DNA of 64,000 nt from Viola odorata (GCA_963691705.1 OY829542.1:51067002-51131001), one strand, 5' to 3'. Positions 1 to 12,267 are shown, numbered from the stretch's first letter. Translations and numbers: made by a program. The notes: generated by a model not told the origin, from the sequence alone.

Positions 1-6
1 GCGGAG

Positions 7-3000
7 ATGCAAAATCTAGAATCCAAATTTGTCACCCCTCCAGCCCTCCGAGAGACCGTTTCTGTCTTGGAAACCACACCTCACTCTCCGTTTAATATAG
101 TGGTGAAACCTCTGCCCTCTGAATACACTAAACTTCCTCCTTCCATTGTGCAGGCCCCAAACCTGGAACTTAAAGTCTTGCCCGAGCACCTGAAGTATGC
201 TTACCTCGGTGCCAATGAATCTTTGCCCGTCATCATCTCGAGCAAACTAGATACCGAAGAAGAAACATCTCTAGTTGCCCTACTGAAGGAATTCAAGAGA
301 GCTATTGGATGGACGATCTCGGATATCAAAGGACTATCTCCCGCCCTGTGCACTCATCGGATACACCTAGACGATGATAGCAAGTCAGTTCGCCAGCCAC
401 AACGCCGTCTTAACCCACCTATGATGGAGGTCGTTAAGAAAGAAATATTGAAACTCCTCGACGCTGGTGTGATCTACCCTATCTTGGACAGTACTTGGGT
501 CAGCCCAGTTCAAGTTGTCCCGAAGAAGACTGGTATCACAATCACCACGGGACAGAACGGCGAATAGATTCCTACACGCATACAGAACGAGTGGCGCGTT
601 TGCATCGATTACCGTCGATTAAACGCTGCCACAAGGAAGGATCACTTCCCCTTGCCATTTATTGACTAGATGCTAGAGCGCTTAGCTGGGAAAACACATT
701 ACTGCTGCCTCGATGGATATTCAGGATTTCATCAGATACCGGTTGCCCTAGACGATCAAGACAAGACCACATTCACCTGTCCCTTCGGTACATTCGCTTA
801 CAGAAGGATGCTCTTTGGTCTTTGCAATGCACCTGCTACATTCCAGCATTGTATGGTCAGTATCTTCTCCGAGCTCGTTGAAAAAGGAATCGAGGTATTT
901 ATGGATGATTTCACAGTTTACGGTAACTCTTTTCCCGAATGTTTATTCACCTTGCGAAAAGTTTTACAAAGATGTGTTGAAACTAACATCGTTCTCAATT
1001 ATGAGAAGTGTCACTTTATGGTAGACCAGGGACTGATTTTGGGACACATCGTTTCTCGCAAGGGAATCGAAGTGGATAAAGCGAAAATCGAGGTAATAGA
1101 ATCCTTACCATACCCCACCTATGTACGTGAGGTACGTTCGTTTCTGGGCCATGCCGGTTTCTACAGGAGATTTATCAAGGATTTTTCCAAGATCACCCAG
1201 CCGATGTGCCAACTGCTCGGCCGAGACGTTGAATTCATCTTCGACGAGAACTGTAAAGCCGCGTTTGACCTCCTCAAGCAGAAACTGATCTCAGCCCCCA
1301 TTATCCGGGCACCAGACTGGACGCTCCTGTTCAAAATCATGTGCGACGCAAGTAATAATGCCTTGGGAGCTGTGTTGGGACAGAAGAAAGACCGAGAGGT
1401 TTATGTTATCTACTATGCCTCGAAACTCATGGATGCTGCCCAACGAAACTACACCACTACAGAGAAGGAACTCCTCGCCGTGGTCTTTGTATTGGATAAA
1501 TTCCGTCAGTACCTTTTGGGAACACAAGTAACCGTCTTTTCGGACCATGCCGCACTCCGCTGCCTCTTGACCAAGCTGGATGCAAAACCTCGCCTAATCC
1601 GGTGGATACTTCTACTTCAGGAGTTTAACTTAGAAATCAAGGACAAGAGAGGCACTGAGAACTCTGTAGCTGATCATCTGAGTCGCCTGCCTACCCAGGC
1701 GGATGATTCACTTATTCCTATTCGTGACACTTTCCCTGATGAACAACTTTGTCTTGCCCAAGCCATTGACTACCCTTGGTTTACTGATATCGCTAATTTC
1801 TGTGCCACAGGTCACCTTCCAGTAGATTCATCCCCTTCGGAACAGAAGCGTATCAGGAGACAAGCCAGGTCTTACATATGGGACAGTCCGTACCTATGGA
1901 AGTTTTATTCGGATCAAGTTATCCGACGATGTGTCACCACCGATAAGATCCCTTCCATCCTCAGGTTCTGTCACTCTTCCACAGAAGGAGGCCACTTTGC
2001 AGCTAAGAAGACAACCATGAAAGTTCTGGAAGCAGGACTCTACTGGCCTTCACTATTCAAAGACAGCCACATGTTCTGCGCAGCTTGCCCGCGCTGTCAG
2101 AGTACAGGTAACATTGGTGCCCGAAACCAAATTCCACTCACAGGTATTCTCGCTTGTGAAATTTTTGATATTTGGGGAATTGATTTTATGGGTCCCTTCC
2201 CCAACTCATACGGAAACGTGTATATCCTCTTAGCGGTTGATTACGTTTCTAAATGGGTTGAGGCCAAGGCGACCAAGACTGATGATTCCAAAGTGGTTGC
2301 AGCTTTTCTTCGTTCTCGTATTTTTAGCAGGTTTGGAGCTCCGAGAGCCCTCATTAGTGACCGTGGAACCCATTTTTGCAATCGAGTTATCAGCGGCTTG
2401 CTCCAGCAGTATGGAGTCACACATCGTGTCTCTACAGCTTACCACCCGCAGACAAACGGTCAAGCCGAGGTATCTAATCTAGAGATTAAGGCAATTTTAG
2501 AGAAGACGGTCAGTCAATCCCGCAAGGACTGGAGTTTGAAGCTTGACGACGCTCTTTGGGCTTATCGAACAACGTTCAAGACTCCCATCGGCATGACCCC
2601 CTACCGGCTTGTCTTTGGCAAACCTTACCACTTACCCGTGGAAATCGAGCATAAAGCCTTTTGGGCTATTCGAAGAGCCAATTTCAACCTTGACGAGGCT
2701 GGAAAACATCGCAAACTACAAATTCAGGAGTTAGAAGAGCTTCGTGATGATGCCTACGAGAACGCTCTCATCTACAAGGGCAAGACGAAGGCCTACCATG
2801 ACAAAGCCCTATCTCATAAGTCTTTCGAGGTCGGACAGAAGGTCCTGCTCTATAACTCCCGTTTGAGATTGTTTTCAGGAAAGTTGAAGTCCAAATGGAC
2901 AGGCCCTTATGTTGTCACAGCCGTTCATGACCATGGCGCCGTTGAAATTCAAAGTTTGGACACTGGCGTCACATTCAAGGTCAATGGACATCGTCTAAAG

Positions 3001-3072
3001 GCATTCTATGAGGGGTTCAAGCCATTCGTCGCTGAGGAGATGAATGTTGTTGAGCCACCTGACCAACTTTGA
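7..3072 (+). pseudogene. Ty3/gypsy pol remnant (RT, RNase H, integrase)
   Basis: One reading frame runs across the region but is interrupted by TAG at 565-567 and TAG at 667-669, both inside the N-terminal part of reverse transcriptase. The RT active-site motif FMDDF lies at about 898-912, in the place of the usual YxDD box. RNase H follows, with a [13 protein letters not shown] block near 1345. The integrase has an H-H-C-C zinc site around 1968-2100 and a D,D,E core: Asp in GIDFMGPFP near 2180, Asp in ISDRGTHF near 2355, and Glu in NGQAEVSN near 2465. The C-terminal GPY/F-like segment WTGPYVV is near 2897. The start is outside the window. The two stops make it non-functional, while the rest is well preserved, suggesting moderate age. 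Confidence 0.93.
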
Positions 3073-3116
3073 TCCCGTCGCTAGCGTCTAGGCCAAGACG
3101 ATAACCACGGCGCTTT

Positions 3117-3121
3117 GCGAG
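3117..3121. repeat. Left target-site duplication of nested element (GCGAG)
   Basis: GCGAG directly precedes the TG that opens the repeat at 3122. The same five bases follow the CA that closes the second LTR at 14856. A perfect 5-bp duplication is the expected footprint of an LTR-retrotransposon integrase and proves that the two LTRs belong to one insertion. Confidence 0.93.
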
Positions 3122-5721
3122 TGTCGCACCGTCGCGAGCGAAATTTGGGACGCAAATGAAAACACATATCAATGAAGTCGCCACCCTATTTTCTAAGGTT
3201 TAGGGAAACCTATAAAGTCCAAAAATAAAATAAAACTAAGGCACAAATGAAAAGGGTCTAAACCCAAGAACGATGGTTCGGGGTCGTATTATGGACTCGG
3301 GAAGGTGTTAGGCACCCGAGTCTCATCCTTAAAAAGGTTACCGGTTCTAAAAAAGAGGTGTTTAAAAATCATGTTGAAAACAAGTAATTTGGCCCTCAGA
3401 GGGGGTATCGTCGCTTTAGTTCTTAAGTTTGTGAGATTGATTTTATCCTAACTGTTGTCGAGTTGTTAAATAACATTTTTTTATCCTCTAAAAGATAAAA
3501 AGGTTGGTTGTATACCTATTCCGGTTATATTTAGCCGAGTTCAAAATTAGTCCGATTACATGCCAAATTAGGTGGGATTACTACTGTTTTATTAATCTTT
3601 ACCAAAGCGACGACCTTAATGAACAACGATGGATCACTATCATCATCGGGCCAATGTACGTGATTAAATCCTATTTACTAAGTGGTTCTAAGCATGCATA
3701 GGCTAGCAAAGTACCGTTTTGAGTGAATGCGAGAAAACACGTTGAAAAGAGAAAAACCGGGGTGGGGTCGAAGCCGCGCACATAACACATTCGCCAAGAT
3801 AGCATAAATAATAAAAAAACATTCGTGGGGTCGAAGCCGCACACGGAACACATTCATCAAAATAAAAGCGTAAATTCGTGGGGACAAAGCCGCACACGAA
3901 ACAAGCATAAAATAAAGCACATTCATTGGTATAAGCATCATGCAAACAGATTAATTCGAATTCTAACAATCACGCATTAAAATACGTTTATCCAAAATAA
4001 AGAAGGGAAAAAGGAAAACATACCTGGAGAGCTTTACCTGTAGATCAAAGATTAGTGGCAACAATTAATAATAAAATAGATAAATACTGCAAATAAATAT
4101 TACAAATTAATTACAAATTCCCAAATAAATAAATACAACAATTAAATTCTCCATTCGAGCTTCGCAATTGGCAATGACGCATCGAACTCCTCGTCGAGCT
4201 CCAACAAGCTCATTGGGGCATCATCACGACGAGCGTGCAAATAAAACATACGAACAAAATAGACAAATAAACGCGTATAAGTAAGGGACTCACAAATAAA
4301 TTTCAAATGATTAAATATTAATAAAAATGGAATCCCTTACCCATTAAAGTTGGCAGAATAATCAATCAGGCTGGTAATCGCGAACTCGGTACCTAAAAAA
4401 ATGGAAAAAAGTTAGTACCGATTTTAATTAGAAAAACTTGGGCCGCAGCCCGTTTCTTCCATTCCTTCATTTTCGGGCCCCAGTCCATAACACCCATTTT
4501 TACTATAGGGCCGCGGCCCATTACTCAATCCTTTCATTCTTTTATTTCCTTGTTTCAACGACACCAACATCACTCTTTTTTTCTCTTCATTCTTTCCTTT
4601 TATTTCTTTTCTTCCTTATTCCATTTTCCTTCCTTCATTGCAGCCCTCTCTTCTCCTCCTCCCTTATTCTTTTTCCATTTCTTTTTCCATTTCTTTTTCT
4701 TTGCTTCTTTTCGGCCGAGGGGTGGTGGTGGTTGGAGCAGCGAACCGCGGTGACGAGATGGCCGGCTGGGTAGATGGTAGCGGCGGCGGCGGGTTCGGTT
4801 TAGTCAAAGGAGGGTCGGACAACGCTGAAAGCAGAGGAAGAGATTGAGCAGCGGCGATGCGGCGGTCGGTGGAGGCGACGACTGGGAAGCCACAACGACG
4901 GTGGGATGCGGTTTTGCTGGGTCGGGTTTGATGGGGGTTAATTTGGCTTTGGTTTGTTGGTCGTTCGTGGGTTAATTTGGTTTTGGTTATTTGGTTGTGC
5001 CGGAGGAGCAGTTGGGTTGGCAGCGGCGGAGGTGAGGGTTTCTGTGGTGGAGCGGCGGTGGGTTTGTGATTGGCTGGTGCGACGGCGAGGGATAGTGGCC
5101 GGCTGGCGCGGCTGATGTTGATTTTGGGTCTGGTTTCAAGTTGGGGGGTGGACTCGGGTTATAGTTGATTGGTTGTTCGGGTGTTGGGCTTGTATTGATT
5201 GAAATCGGAGATGGGTTTGATTATTTGGGGAAGTAAATTGGGTCTGTTTGTTTGTGTATTTTTTTGAGGTGGCAGATTTGGGCGATTATTTTGTGAAATT
5301 GTGATGGCTCCTCCCGATTGAAATGGGATGATCTTGTTTATAATCGGATCCAATTGAAATTGGATTCTTTTAAAGAAAAAAATGAAGAAGGTGTGATGAT
5401 GGTGTTTAATAAATTGAAAGGGAAGAGATGATGGTGTTCGGATAGTGGACAGGAAAGAATGAGTAAAAAATGTAAAGTAAAGTGAAAGTGAAAATGAGTA
5501 TGATTATTTTTTGGGGTTCGATCCAATGATACAAGAAATTTAATTTGGAATCAATAAAAGTTCGAACGGAAAATACATACAAAATAAAATAAAATGACAT
5601 GAAATAAAATAAAACAAGATAATAAATAGTAAATAAATGGAAATAATAATAATAATAAGATCAGGAATGAGCGAAAAAATGAACGACTTGAGTTAATCGT
5701 GTCAAAATTCGAGTATCAACA
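3122..5721 (-). repeat. 3' LTR of nested Tat/Ogre-like element (2600 bp)
   Basis: The repeat opens with TG and closes with CA on the + strand. It aligns end to end with 12268-14856. By eye I find about seven substitutions, all transitions (for example at about 3584, 3656, 3788 and 5143), plus a 12-bp deletion in a TTCCATTTCTTT repeat of the other copy near 4690 and a 1-bp insertion near 4777. Several long pyrimidine or GC-rich open frames here (for example 4438-4773) are translated low-complexity sequence, not genes. The phrase AAGGTGTTAGGCACCCGAG near 3302 is a common Tat-type signature. Confidence 0.93.
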
Positions 5722-5737
5722 GTTGCCCCCTCTTTAC
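5722..5737 (-). promoter_or_regulatory. Polypurine tract of nested element
   Basis: On the - strand the bases next to the 3' LTR read AAAGAGGGGGCAAC followed by TGTTGATACC, the LTR start. A purine run abutting the 3' LTR is where plus-strand DNA synthesis is primed during reverse transcription. Its position, together with the primer-binding site at the other end, fixes the element's orientation. Confidence 0.75.
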
Positions 5738-5919
5738 TGTCTTATCAAAAATAAAGTGTAACTGAAATTTTTGATGAGCAGTAAAGACGCTTGCCCCAGT
5801 ACCATGAATGTTCAAAATGCAGAATGACATGTAAGGAACATGGAAGGGCATAAATTTTGGAAAATGGCTCCGATCGGATACCATGGTGCAAAAATGTAAA
5901 TTGCGAAAATGTGAACTCA

Positions 5920-7150
5920 TCTCCACTCGGATGCCTTAGAGAAATAAAAATTGCCAAAATTTTAAATTTACCTCCACTCAGACATTGATTAAAACGCATG
6001 AAAATAAGTTCAACTTCACTCGGATGCTGATGTCGCAAGGTAGAAACATAAATTCAGCTCTACTCATGATGCTGGTGGCTCCACTCGGATGCCTTTTGGA
6101 TTCATTTTCATTCGGGCATTGATGGCTCCATTCGGATGCTGCGATGTAAAAATGTGAGGTAGTCCCACTCATATATGTATATTATGAAAGGACATAAATC
6201 TGAAAGCAGAAAATCAAACAGCCTTATACGGATGACGTGTTGCAGAAAAGTAAATTACAAAAGTGTAAACTTAGCTTTTTTGATGTTGACGGCTCTATTT
6301 GGACAGCTTTGCAATAATGCCAATTCAGTTCTGCTCCAAGGCCGATGTTACTGGGACACTGATGCGGAAAATAAATTGCAGAAAAATAGATTCAGCTTCA
6401 CTCGAACGCCGATGCCTACTAGGATGCGAGATGCTTTGTAGAAGGATAAATTCAGCTCTACTCAGACGCTGATTGATTCCACTTGGACGTTGATTGTTCA
6501 ATTCGGATACTAGGATGCTTTGCAGAACTGTAAATTGCAGCTTCACTTGGATATCTCCATTTGACCACTGCGATGCCTACTCAATTGCTGATGCGGAAAT
6601 TTAAATTATAGAAAAGAAAATTTAGCTCCACTCGGATGCTTTGCAAAAAAGTAAATTCAGCTCCACTCAGACGCTGATGGCTCCACTCGGATGCCTTACA
6701 AAAAAATATAAATTGCGGCTACACTCGGACGTCTCCACTCGAATTCCGCGATGCATAAATATAAATTCAGCTCTACTCAGACGCTGATGGCCCCACTCGG
6801 ATGCCTTGCAAATTCAGTTCCACTCGGACACTGATGACTCCACTCGGATGTCTTGAAAAATATAAATTCAGCTCCACTCGGATGCTGATAAATAACGGCT
6901 CTACTCAGATGCCGACAACTCCACTAGGACGTTGATAAATTCAGCTCCACTCGGACGCTGATGGTTCCACTCGGATACCTTACAGAAATGTAAAATGCGA
7001 CTTCACTCGGACGTCTCCCCTCGAATGTCGCGATGGAGAAAATGTAAATTCAGCTCTACTCAGACGCTGATCAATAATGGCTCTACTCAGATGCCTACAA
7101 CTCCACTCGGACGTTGATAAATTCAGCTCCACTCGGACGCTGATAATCAT
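5920..7150. repeat. Degenerate interspersed repeat field (CTCCACTCGGAYGCTGAT)
   Basis: The short phrase CTCCACTCGGATGCT or CTCTACTCAGACGCTGAT recurs roughly every 30-60 bases, separated by AT-rich spacers such as TGCAGAAAAATAAATTCAG. The copies differ at several positions and spacing varies, so this is an old, diverged array rather than a fresh tandem repeat. No open frame of convincing composition crosses it. It lies between the purine tract and the minisatellite of the nested element and is probably part of that element's non-coding body. Confidence 0.75.
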
Positions 7151-7171
7151 TACTGATTCTGCAAAACAATC

Positions 7172-8335
7172 GTTAAATGGTTTTTGCAAGGTGGGGTTTG
7201 AACCGCCACACGATTTCTTGAAAGGTGGGGTTTGAGTCGCCACACGATTTTCGCAAGGTGGGGCTTGAACCGCCACACGATCTTTGAAAGGTGGGGTTTA
7301 AACCGCCACACGATTTTTTGCGAGGTGGGGTTTGAACCGCCACACGATTTTTTGAGAGGTGGGGTTTGAACCGCCACACGATTTTTGCAAGGTGGGGTTT
7401 GAACCGCCACATGATTTTTGGAAGGTGGGGCTTGAACCGCCACACGATTTTTTGAGAGGTGGGGTTTGAACCGCCACACGATATTTTTTGAATGGTGGGG
7501 TTTGAACCGCCACACGATTTTTTTGAGAGGTGGGGCTTGAACCGCCACACGATTTTTGCAAGGTGGGGTTTGAACCGCCACACGATCTTTGAAATGTGGG
7601 GTTTAAACCGCCACACGATTTTGGAAGGTGGGGTTTCTGAACCTCCACACGATTTTTTTTGAATGGTGGGGTTTGAACCGCCACACGATTTTTTTGAGAG
7701 ATGGGGTTTTTGAACCGCCACACGATTTTTGAAAGGTGGGTTTCTGAACCTCCACACGATTTTTTTGAATGGTGGGGTTTGAACCGCCACACTATTTTGC
7801 AAGGTGGGGTTTGAACCGCCACACGATTTTTTGAGAGGTGGGGTTTTTGAACCGCCACACGATTTTTGAAAGGTGGGGTTTCTGAACCTCCACACGATTT
7901 TTTTGAATGGTGGGGTTTGAACCGCCACACGATTTTTGGAAGGTGGGGTTTGAACCGCCACATGATTTTTGGAAGGTGGGGTTTGAACCGCCACACGATT
8001 TTTTTTTAAAATGTGGGGTTTGAACCGCCACACTATTTTTGGAAGGTGGGGTTTCTGAACCGCCACATGATTCTTTGAAATGTGGGGTTTGAACCGCCAC
8101 ACGATTTTTGAAATGTGGGGTTTGAACCTCCACACGATTTTTTTTGAAATGTGGGGTTTGAACCGCCACACGATTTTTTGGAAGGTGGGGTTTCTGCCTC
8201 CACACGATTTTTTTGAAATGTGGGGTTTGAACCGCCACACGATTTTTTTGAAAGGTGGGGTTTCTGAACCTCCACACGATTTTTGAAAGGTGGGGTTTCT
8301 GAACCTCCACACGATTTTTTTTGAATGGTGGAGTG
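7172..8335. repeat. Palindromic minisatellite, about 33 units of about 31-38 bp
   Basis: Each unit reads approximately AGGTGGGGTTTGAACCGCCACACGATTTTTTG, with length changes mainly in the T tract. A common variant has TTTCTGAACCTCCAC. Inside every unit GTGGGGTT pairs with AACC(G/T)CCAC, leaving one bulged base, so each repeat can fold into a hairpin of about 8 bp. Because the unit length is not a multiple of three and contains no reverse-strand stop codons, all three - strand frames stay open (the longest, 7173-8357, spans 394 codons). The resulting peptides cycle through KIVWRFKPH, RVAVQTPP and SCGGSNPT. That is a by-product of the repeat and not evidence for a protein. The array lies inside the nested element and on its sense strand. 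Confidence 0.95.
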
Positions 8336-9362
8336 GTAACGTGCTCCATTCAGACATTTATTGGATGGATTTGTTGGCGGAAATTGATCATAATGTGAGA
8401 TTCCATCGAAACATATCTGTATCCTGCAGATAAGGAGGAAACAAACAGGAAGCAGCAGTGGATGGAAAAAATATAGAGCAAATGATAAATGGAAACAATC
8501 AAATCATGTATGTTGTATATGAAAGTATTCCCACACTACCCAAAGGTTTGCCCCCAGTATTTTATAAAAGCAACTTCCCTATCAAGAGATGATTCAACAA
8601 GTTTATGCATTTCTGGAGAACATGTCATCCATTTTCTATCATATAAGCATGCTTGATACAAGTCTAGAAAAGCATCCGCATCTTGCCCAGGAGATAACGA
8701 CCTCAAGGACAAAACTTTCCCACAACATGTAGGCGTAAGCAGTCCTCACCAGATATTAGTGTTTGCGCTCACACTCAGGAATAAGGCTATGTGTTTACAC
8801 TCTTAGAAATGCAGCAACATAGCACACAGTCAGATTTGCAATGTCAATCCGAGTGAATAAACTTCAGATAAAGATGCACATGCATGGGCATTCTAGTAAT
8901 CGAAAGGACTTTGCGGGGAGAAGAAGTGAATATATTCTTCTTTAATGAACAGGGCCTGCTGATTGGCCACAGTAAGGGCAAAGTGCACAAGTCCTTCCGT
9001 CTTGCTGGGGATGCTTCTTCCCACTATCACTTTGAGGGCGCAGTGCTTAGATGCTGGATATGTTCCTCCTTGGTCATTTTGAGGGCAAAGCGCCCAGGTT
9101 CTTTGATCTTTGCCGGGAACGCTCTTTGATTACTTTGGTGAAGCCCTAAAACTTTCCCTTGAGAGGTCCACAATTTATTGTTTGAATACAACTGGGTTCT
9201 AAGTCTTTGAATCTCGGTGAACCCTAGACGATGAGGTTTTTCATGGGTCTGAGACTGGTCGGACTAATTGCCACTGCTGTGTACCACCCCTGCCTTGGTT
9301 GTTATGGGGAAATAGCCTTCACTTTTCTCCTTTTGGAAGATTGACCTGGAGCCATTTTTCGT
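8336..9362. other. Non-coding internal part of nested element
   Basis: No credible gene is seen. The segment includes loosely repeated phrases around 8990-9125 (TTTGAGGGCGCAGTGC and TTTGAGGGCAAAGCGC; CTTGCTGGGGATGC and TTTGCCGGGAACGC), which suggest an old local duplication of about 100 bp. An 81-codon open frame at 8884-9129 covers this repeat and has no recognisable domain. Confidence 0.6.
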
Positions 9363-9540
9363 ACTTGCTTCTGCTTTTCTTTCTTCTTTTTTTTTTCTTC
9401 TTTCTTTTTTCTTTTTTTCTTTTTCTTCTCTTTTTTCTTTTCTTTTTTTCTTGTTTCTTTTTTTCTTTTTTTCTTTTTCCTTTTTGTTTCTTTTTCTCTT
9501 TTTATTCTTTTTCCTTTTTGTTTCTTTTTCTCTTTTTATT
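9363..9540. repeat. Pyrimidine-rich simple repeat (TTTTTC/TTCTTT)n
   Basis: About 180 bases are almost purely C and T on the + strand, built from TTTCTTTTT-type units. The last part, CTTTTTCCTTTTTGTTTCTTT, occurs twice in a row. Open frames on both strands here are low-complexity artefacts (poly-Phe/Leu or poly-Lys/Glu). On the element's sense strand this is a purine tract. Confidence 0.92.
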
Positions 9541-10737
9541 CTAGCACAAAATACATAGAGCAAGTACCGTTTTCGTGCTGGCTTTCCTTGGTCTTGGTTT
9601 AAGGCAGAGGCCTTCATTTCTTTCTCTTCTCGGCGTCCTTACAGTGCCGACCATCAATATTCAAGGATTTCTTCTTTCTTCTTTTGCAAACCTCACTCAC
9701 TGTGCACCTTGCCCCCGGTTAGCAATCTCAGTCTGGCACTGTTCATTGTCTTATATAAAAAAAGAAAATGGAAGAAAGAGCAAAGTCCAATGTCATTTTA
9801 CTGCTATCCCATGGCTAATGGTGCATGTACCCTGGATATTATGCAAATCTAACTAGCACTTTAGTTTAGCATTTGCACTCAGGAAAGAAGTATAGCATGA
9901 AGGCCCAAAATACTCACAGGGATGTGTTTGTGACTGCTTACATCTAAAACATGTTGTAGATATAAGAGCTAGCAGGCGAGATCATGCATGTCATATAATT
10001 TCAAATGGATGCCCTAGTTATCCATGATGCAATAAAATGATGAACATGCTCAATTTATGGAAGTTTTGAAAATTTGAGGGTAGTGTGGATTTTATTTAGC
10101 AAAAAAATTGATTTCACAAAAATCTCAACAGTTTTAGCAAATTTTTTTTTTTTTTTTTTTTTTTGAACAATTAAAAGAGTTGCCCCCAATATGGGAATGA
10201 ATGCATACTGTTTTGTACAAAATTTAAAGAGGCAGAGAGGTAGATGGACTTCTCTGAACATGTGCAACAGAGCATAAATGACAGTCATTTCAAAGTCAGC
10301 AGGAGGAGGATTCCTCTACACTCACTGAGTAGCGTTGGGTTAAAGCCAAGGTAAAAATGGACGCAAAGAGCTCATTGTTGCGGGCTATCATTCTGTATGT
10401 TTACCCCCCTGCAAAAATAATATCCCAACTATGGATGAAATGTCCCTTAATGTAGAAACGAGACTACACTAAAAGGAAAAGGCATAAAAGAAAGGGACTA
10501 CCCGGGGTATGCGAAGCAGAAGCAGCAAGGGTAGAAATGACGATTATTTAAGAGTTGGTAGGAGCATTCCTCTTTCCCGCTGAGTAGCGATGGAACTCTT
10601 CTAGTCGTCATTTTATTGCTTGCCCAAGCTAATGATTGATGTGCTCCTTTCGTCCACCTGAAATAAAGGGATTTAAATAGAAAGTTCAAAGGAAAAGATA
10701 TCCTCAAATCTTAACGAGCAAAAAATACTGGTGAGGA
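9541..10737. other. Non-coding internal part of nested element
   Basis: This is AT-rich sequence with a run of more than 20 T at about 10142-10164. It contains two similar blocks that mention a CTGAGTAGCG phrase (near 10325 and near 10580), each followed by a short purine-rich stretch, so it may hold an old duplication. I see no gene, RNA or element boundary in it. Confidence 0.5.
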
Positions 10738-10790
10738 ACACGTGGGTTGCCTCCCACGAAGCGCCCTTGTTTATAGCCGTAGGCTCGACT
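10738..10790 (-). other. Copy of the retroelement AGGCAACCC hairpin motif
   Basis: On the - strand this reads GGGCGCTTCGTGGGAGGCAACCCACG, given here as two parts: GGGCGCTTCGTGGG, then AGGCAACCCACG. CGTGGG pairs with CCCACG around an AGGCAA loop. The same arrangement (GCGCTT, stem, AGGCAA, stem) lies just after pol in the outer Athila-like element, where it is split between 3110-3121 and 14862-14872. The copy here is in the sense direction of the nested element. Presence in two different lineages suggests a shared downstream-of-pol segment, kept after the coding region was lost. Its function is unknown to me. Confidence 0.7.
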
Positions 10791-12245
10791 ATCCAAACTT
10801 CACGTTGTCAATCAATTCTATTAGATGTTTTCCATGCATTTAGTTTGATGTGAGTTATCACATGAAGTGAATGGTCTTCTAGCAAATTATTATGCAGGTA
10901 ACCATGACAGGATGAGTTCCTGATTCAAACTCTAACTCGGGTTCCTGCAAAATAAAGAAGAAATGGTTAGAATGAAGGGTGATTCAAGAAAATTATCAAT
11001 ATAATCAATAAGTTCTAGAATCTCCCTTTTCTAGCAAGGCGTTATGCAGATAACCACAACATGATTCAAATTCTGACTCGGGTTCATGACGATGTTGAAA
11101 TCAAATCCTAATTGTCTCCTTCTCAATCTCCCATGGATTATCACCTATCAAGATACAAAATCCAATCCATTAGTAGCATCAAATTTATGCATGTGCTAAA
11201 GGATTAATGATATTAATATGGTATGAGAAACATCCATTGGGTATAGTGTCGAGATGTTGGAGTGTTAGGGTGATCTGAGCAAAGCGAAGTGGTTGGTCAC
11301 GCCTTAATTGCATCTTTTCTGGTGATTCCTTGTCATGGGCAAGACAAATTATGACTGATCAAGGGAGAGTTTTTCTTTTGGACCCCGAGGATCTAGTTTG
11401 GCTTCCTCAGGCCTAGTTATAAACAAAAAAGTGTAAATAAGTATAATAAAAACTATACAGTAATACAAAATATATGGATTTTGTTTTAATAGGTAATATA
11501 AATCATTCTCCAACAACGGTGTCAAAAATAATTACAACTCATCACTAGCTACAAAAAATATAATGAACTAGATATGTAATTAAATGCTCCTTGATGAGTG
11601 GACATGTTAGAGGAGCAATTCCACCAAACTCTCTTCGTGCCCTCCTTCTGCAAGGATGACAAAAAATGGATCCTAATCAGTAGCATCTGAATGGAGAATG
11701 TATATAAAGGTGAGTAAAATCATAGGAAAAAAAAGAATCATGGTATCACAAGAAAGAAAATAGAATCATAGCATCGCAAGGGAAAAAAAATGAAACCTTG
11801 TATCGCAACAAGAATTATCATGGTATGATGGTAAAAAAAATGGAGAATCATGGCAATAATGAGGCATTTTGGAAATATACATACGATCATGATGCATATG
11901 TCGGGTAATTTCAACTATTTCTAACTGGCTGAAAGGCTCCCGGACGATACCATAAAAGTGGTCCCTCAGTAAATGGATATGTGATTGCTTACTGGGACCT
12001 AAGTCCATCAGGGCGCTCATCCATTTAGGGGTTCTAGTCCGAGTTTAGGGTTCATGAAAGCTTACTGGGACCTAAGTCCATCAGGGCTTCACTAATACCA
12101 ACCTAATCCTATTTGGGAAGGGCCCGGCGGAAGGGCATTATGCGTGAAATGCACGTGAGAATACAACAGTTGATATCAAAGCGAATAAATAATCAAACAA
12201 CACAAATAAACACCTCAAACAAATAATTCCGGCTTCGACCCTAAA
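10791..12245. other. Non-coding internal part of nested element near its primer-binding site
   Basis: No coding region is supported. A phrase of about 40 bp beginning GCAGGTAACCATGACAGGATGAG (near 10894) partly recurs near 11046. A 28-bp exact direct repeat starts at 11987 and 12060. The - strand side next to 12246 corresponds to the leader after the primer-binding site. Confidence 0.55.
11987..12087. repeat. 28-bp direct repeat pair
   Basis: The bases 11987-12014 (GCTTACTGGGACC, then TAAGTCCATCAGGGC) recur exactly at 12060-12087. Period is 73 bp. The sequences between and after the copies differ, so this is a short duplication within the element's leader region. Confidence 0.9.
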
Positions 12246-12264
12246 GTCCCCAGTGAAGTCGCCA
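12246..12264 (-). promoter_or_regulatory. Primer-binding site of nested element
   Basis: Read on the - strand, the bases are TGGCGACTTCACTGGGGAC, three nucleotides inside the 5' LTR at 12268. A sequence beginning TGG here is complementary to the 3' CCA end of a tRNA. The TGGCGACTyCACTGGGGA form is the one I associate with Tat/Ogre retrotransposons, reported to use tRNA-Arg. The family match is from memory; the location and the TGG start are seen directly. Confidence 0.8.
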
Positions 12265-12267
12265 AAC

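Noticed and set aside
4438..4847. Open frames in the LTR (and their twins at 13584-13907)
   Set aside because: Pyrimidine-rich and GC-rich low-complexity sequence inside LTRs, with no domain. The 12-bp length difference between copies lies inside the frame.
5722..5745. Primer-binding site after the left LTR, making the nested element plus-strand
   Set aside because: GTTGCCCCCTC has no TGG start. The reverse orientation gives both a good primer-binding site and a good purine tract.
7172..8335. CRISPR-like array
   Set aside because: The repeat units abut each other with no unique spacers, and this is plant nuclear DNA.
7173..8357. 394-codon minus-strand open frame with KIVWRFKPH-type repeats, plus two overlapping frames
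   Set aside because: It is a direct product of the minisatellite: all three frames are open because the unit lacks stop trinucleotides on that strand. No non-repeat domain is attached.
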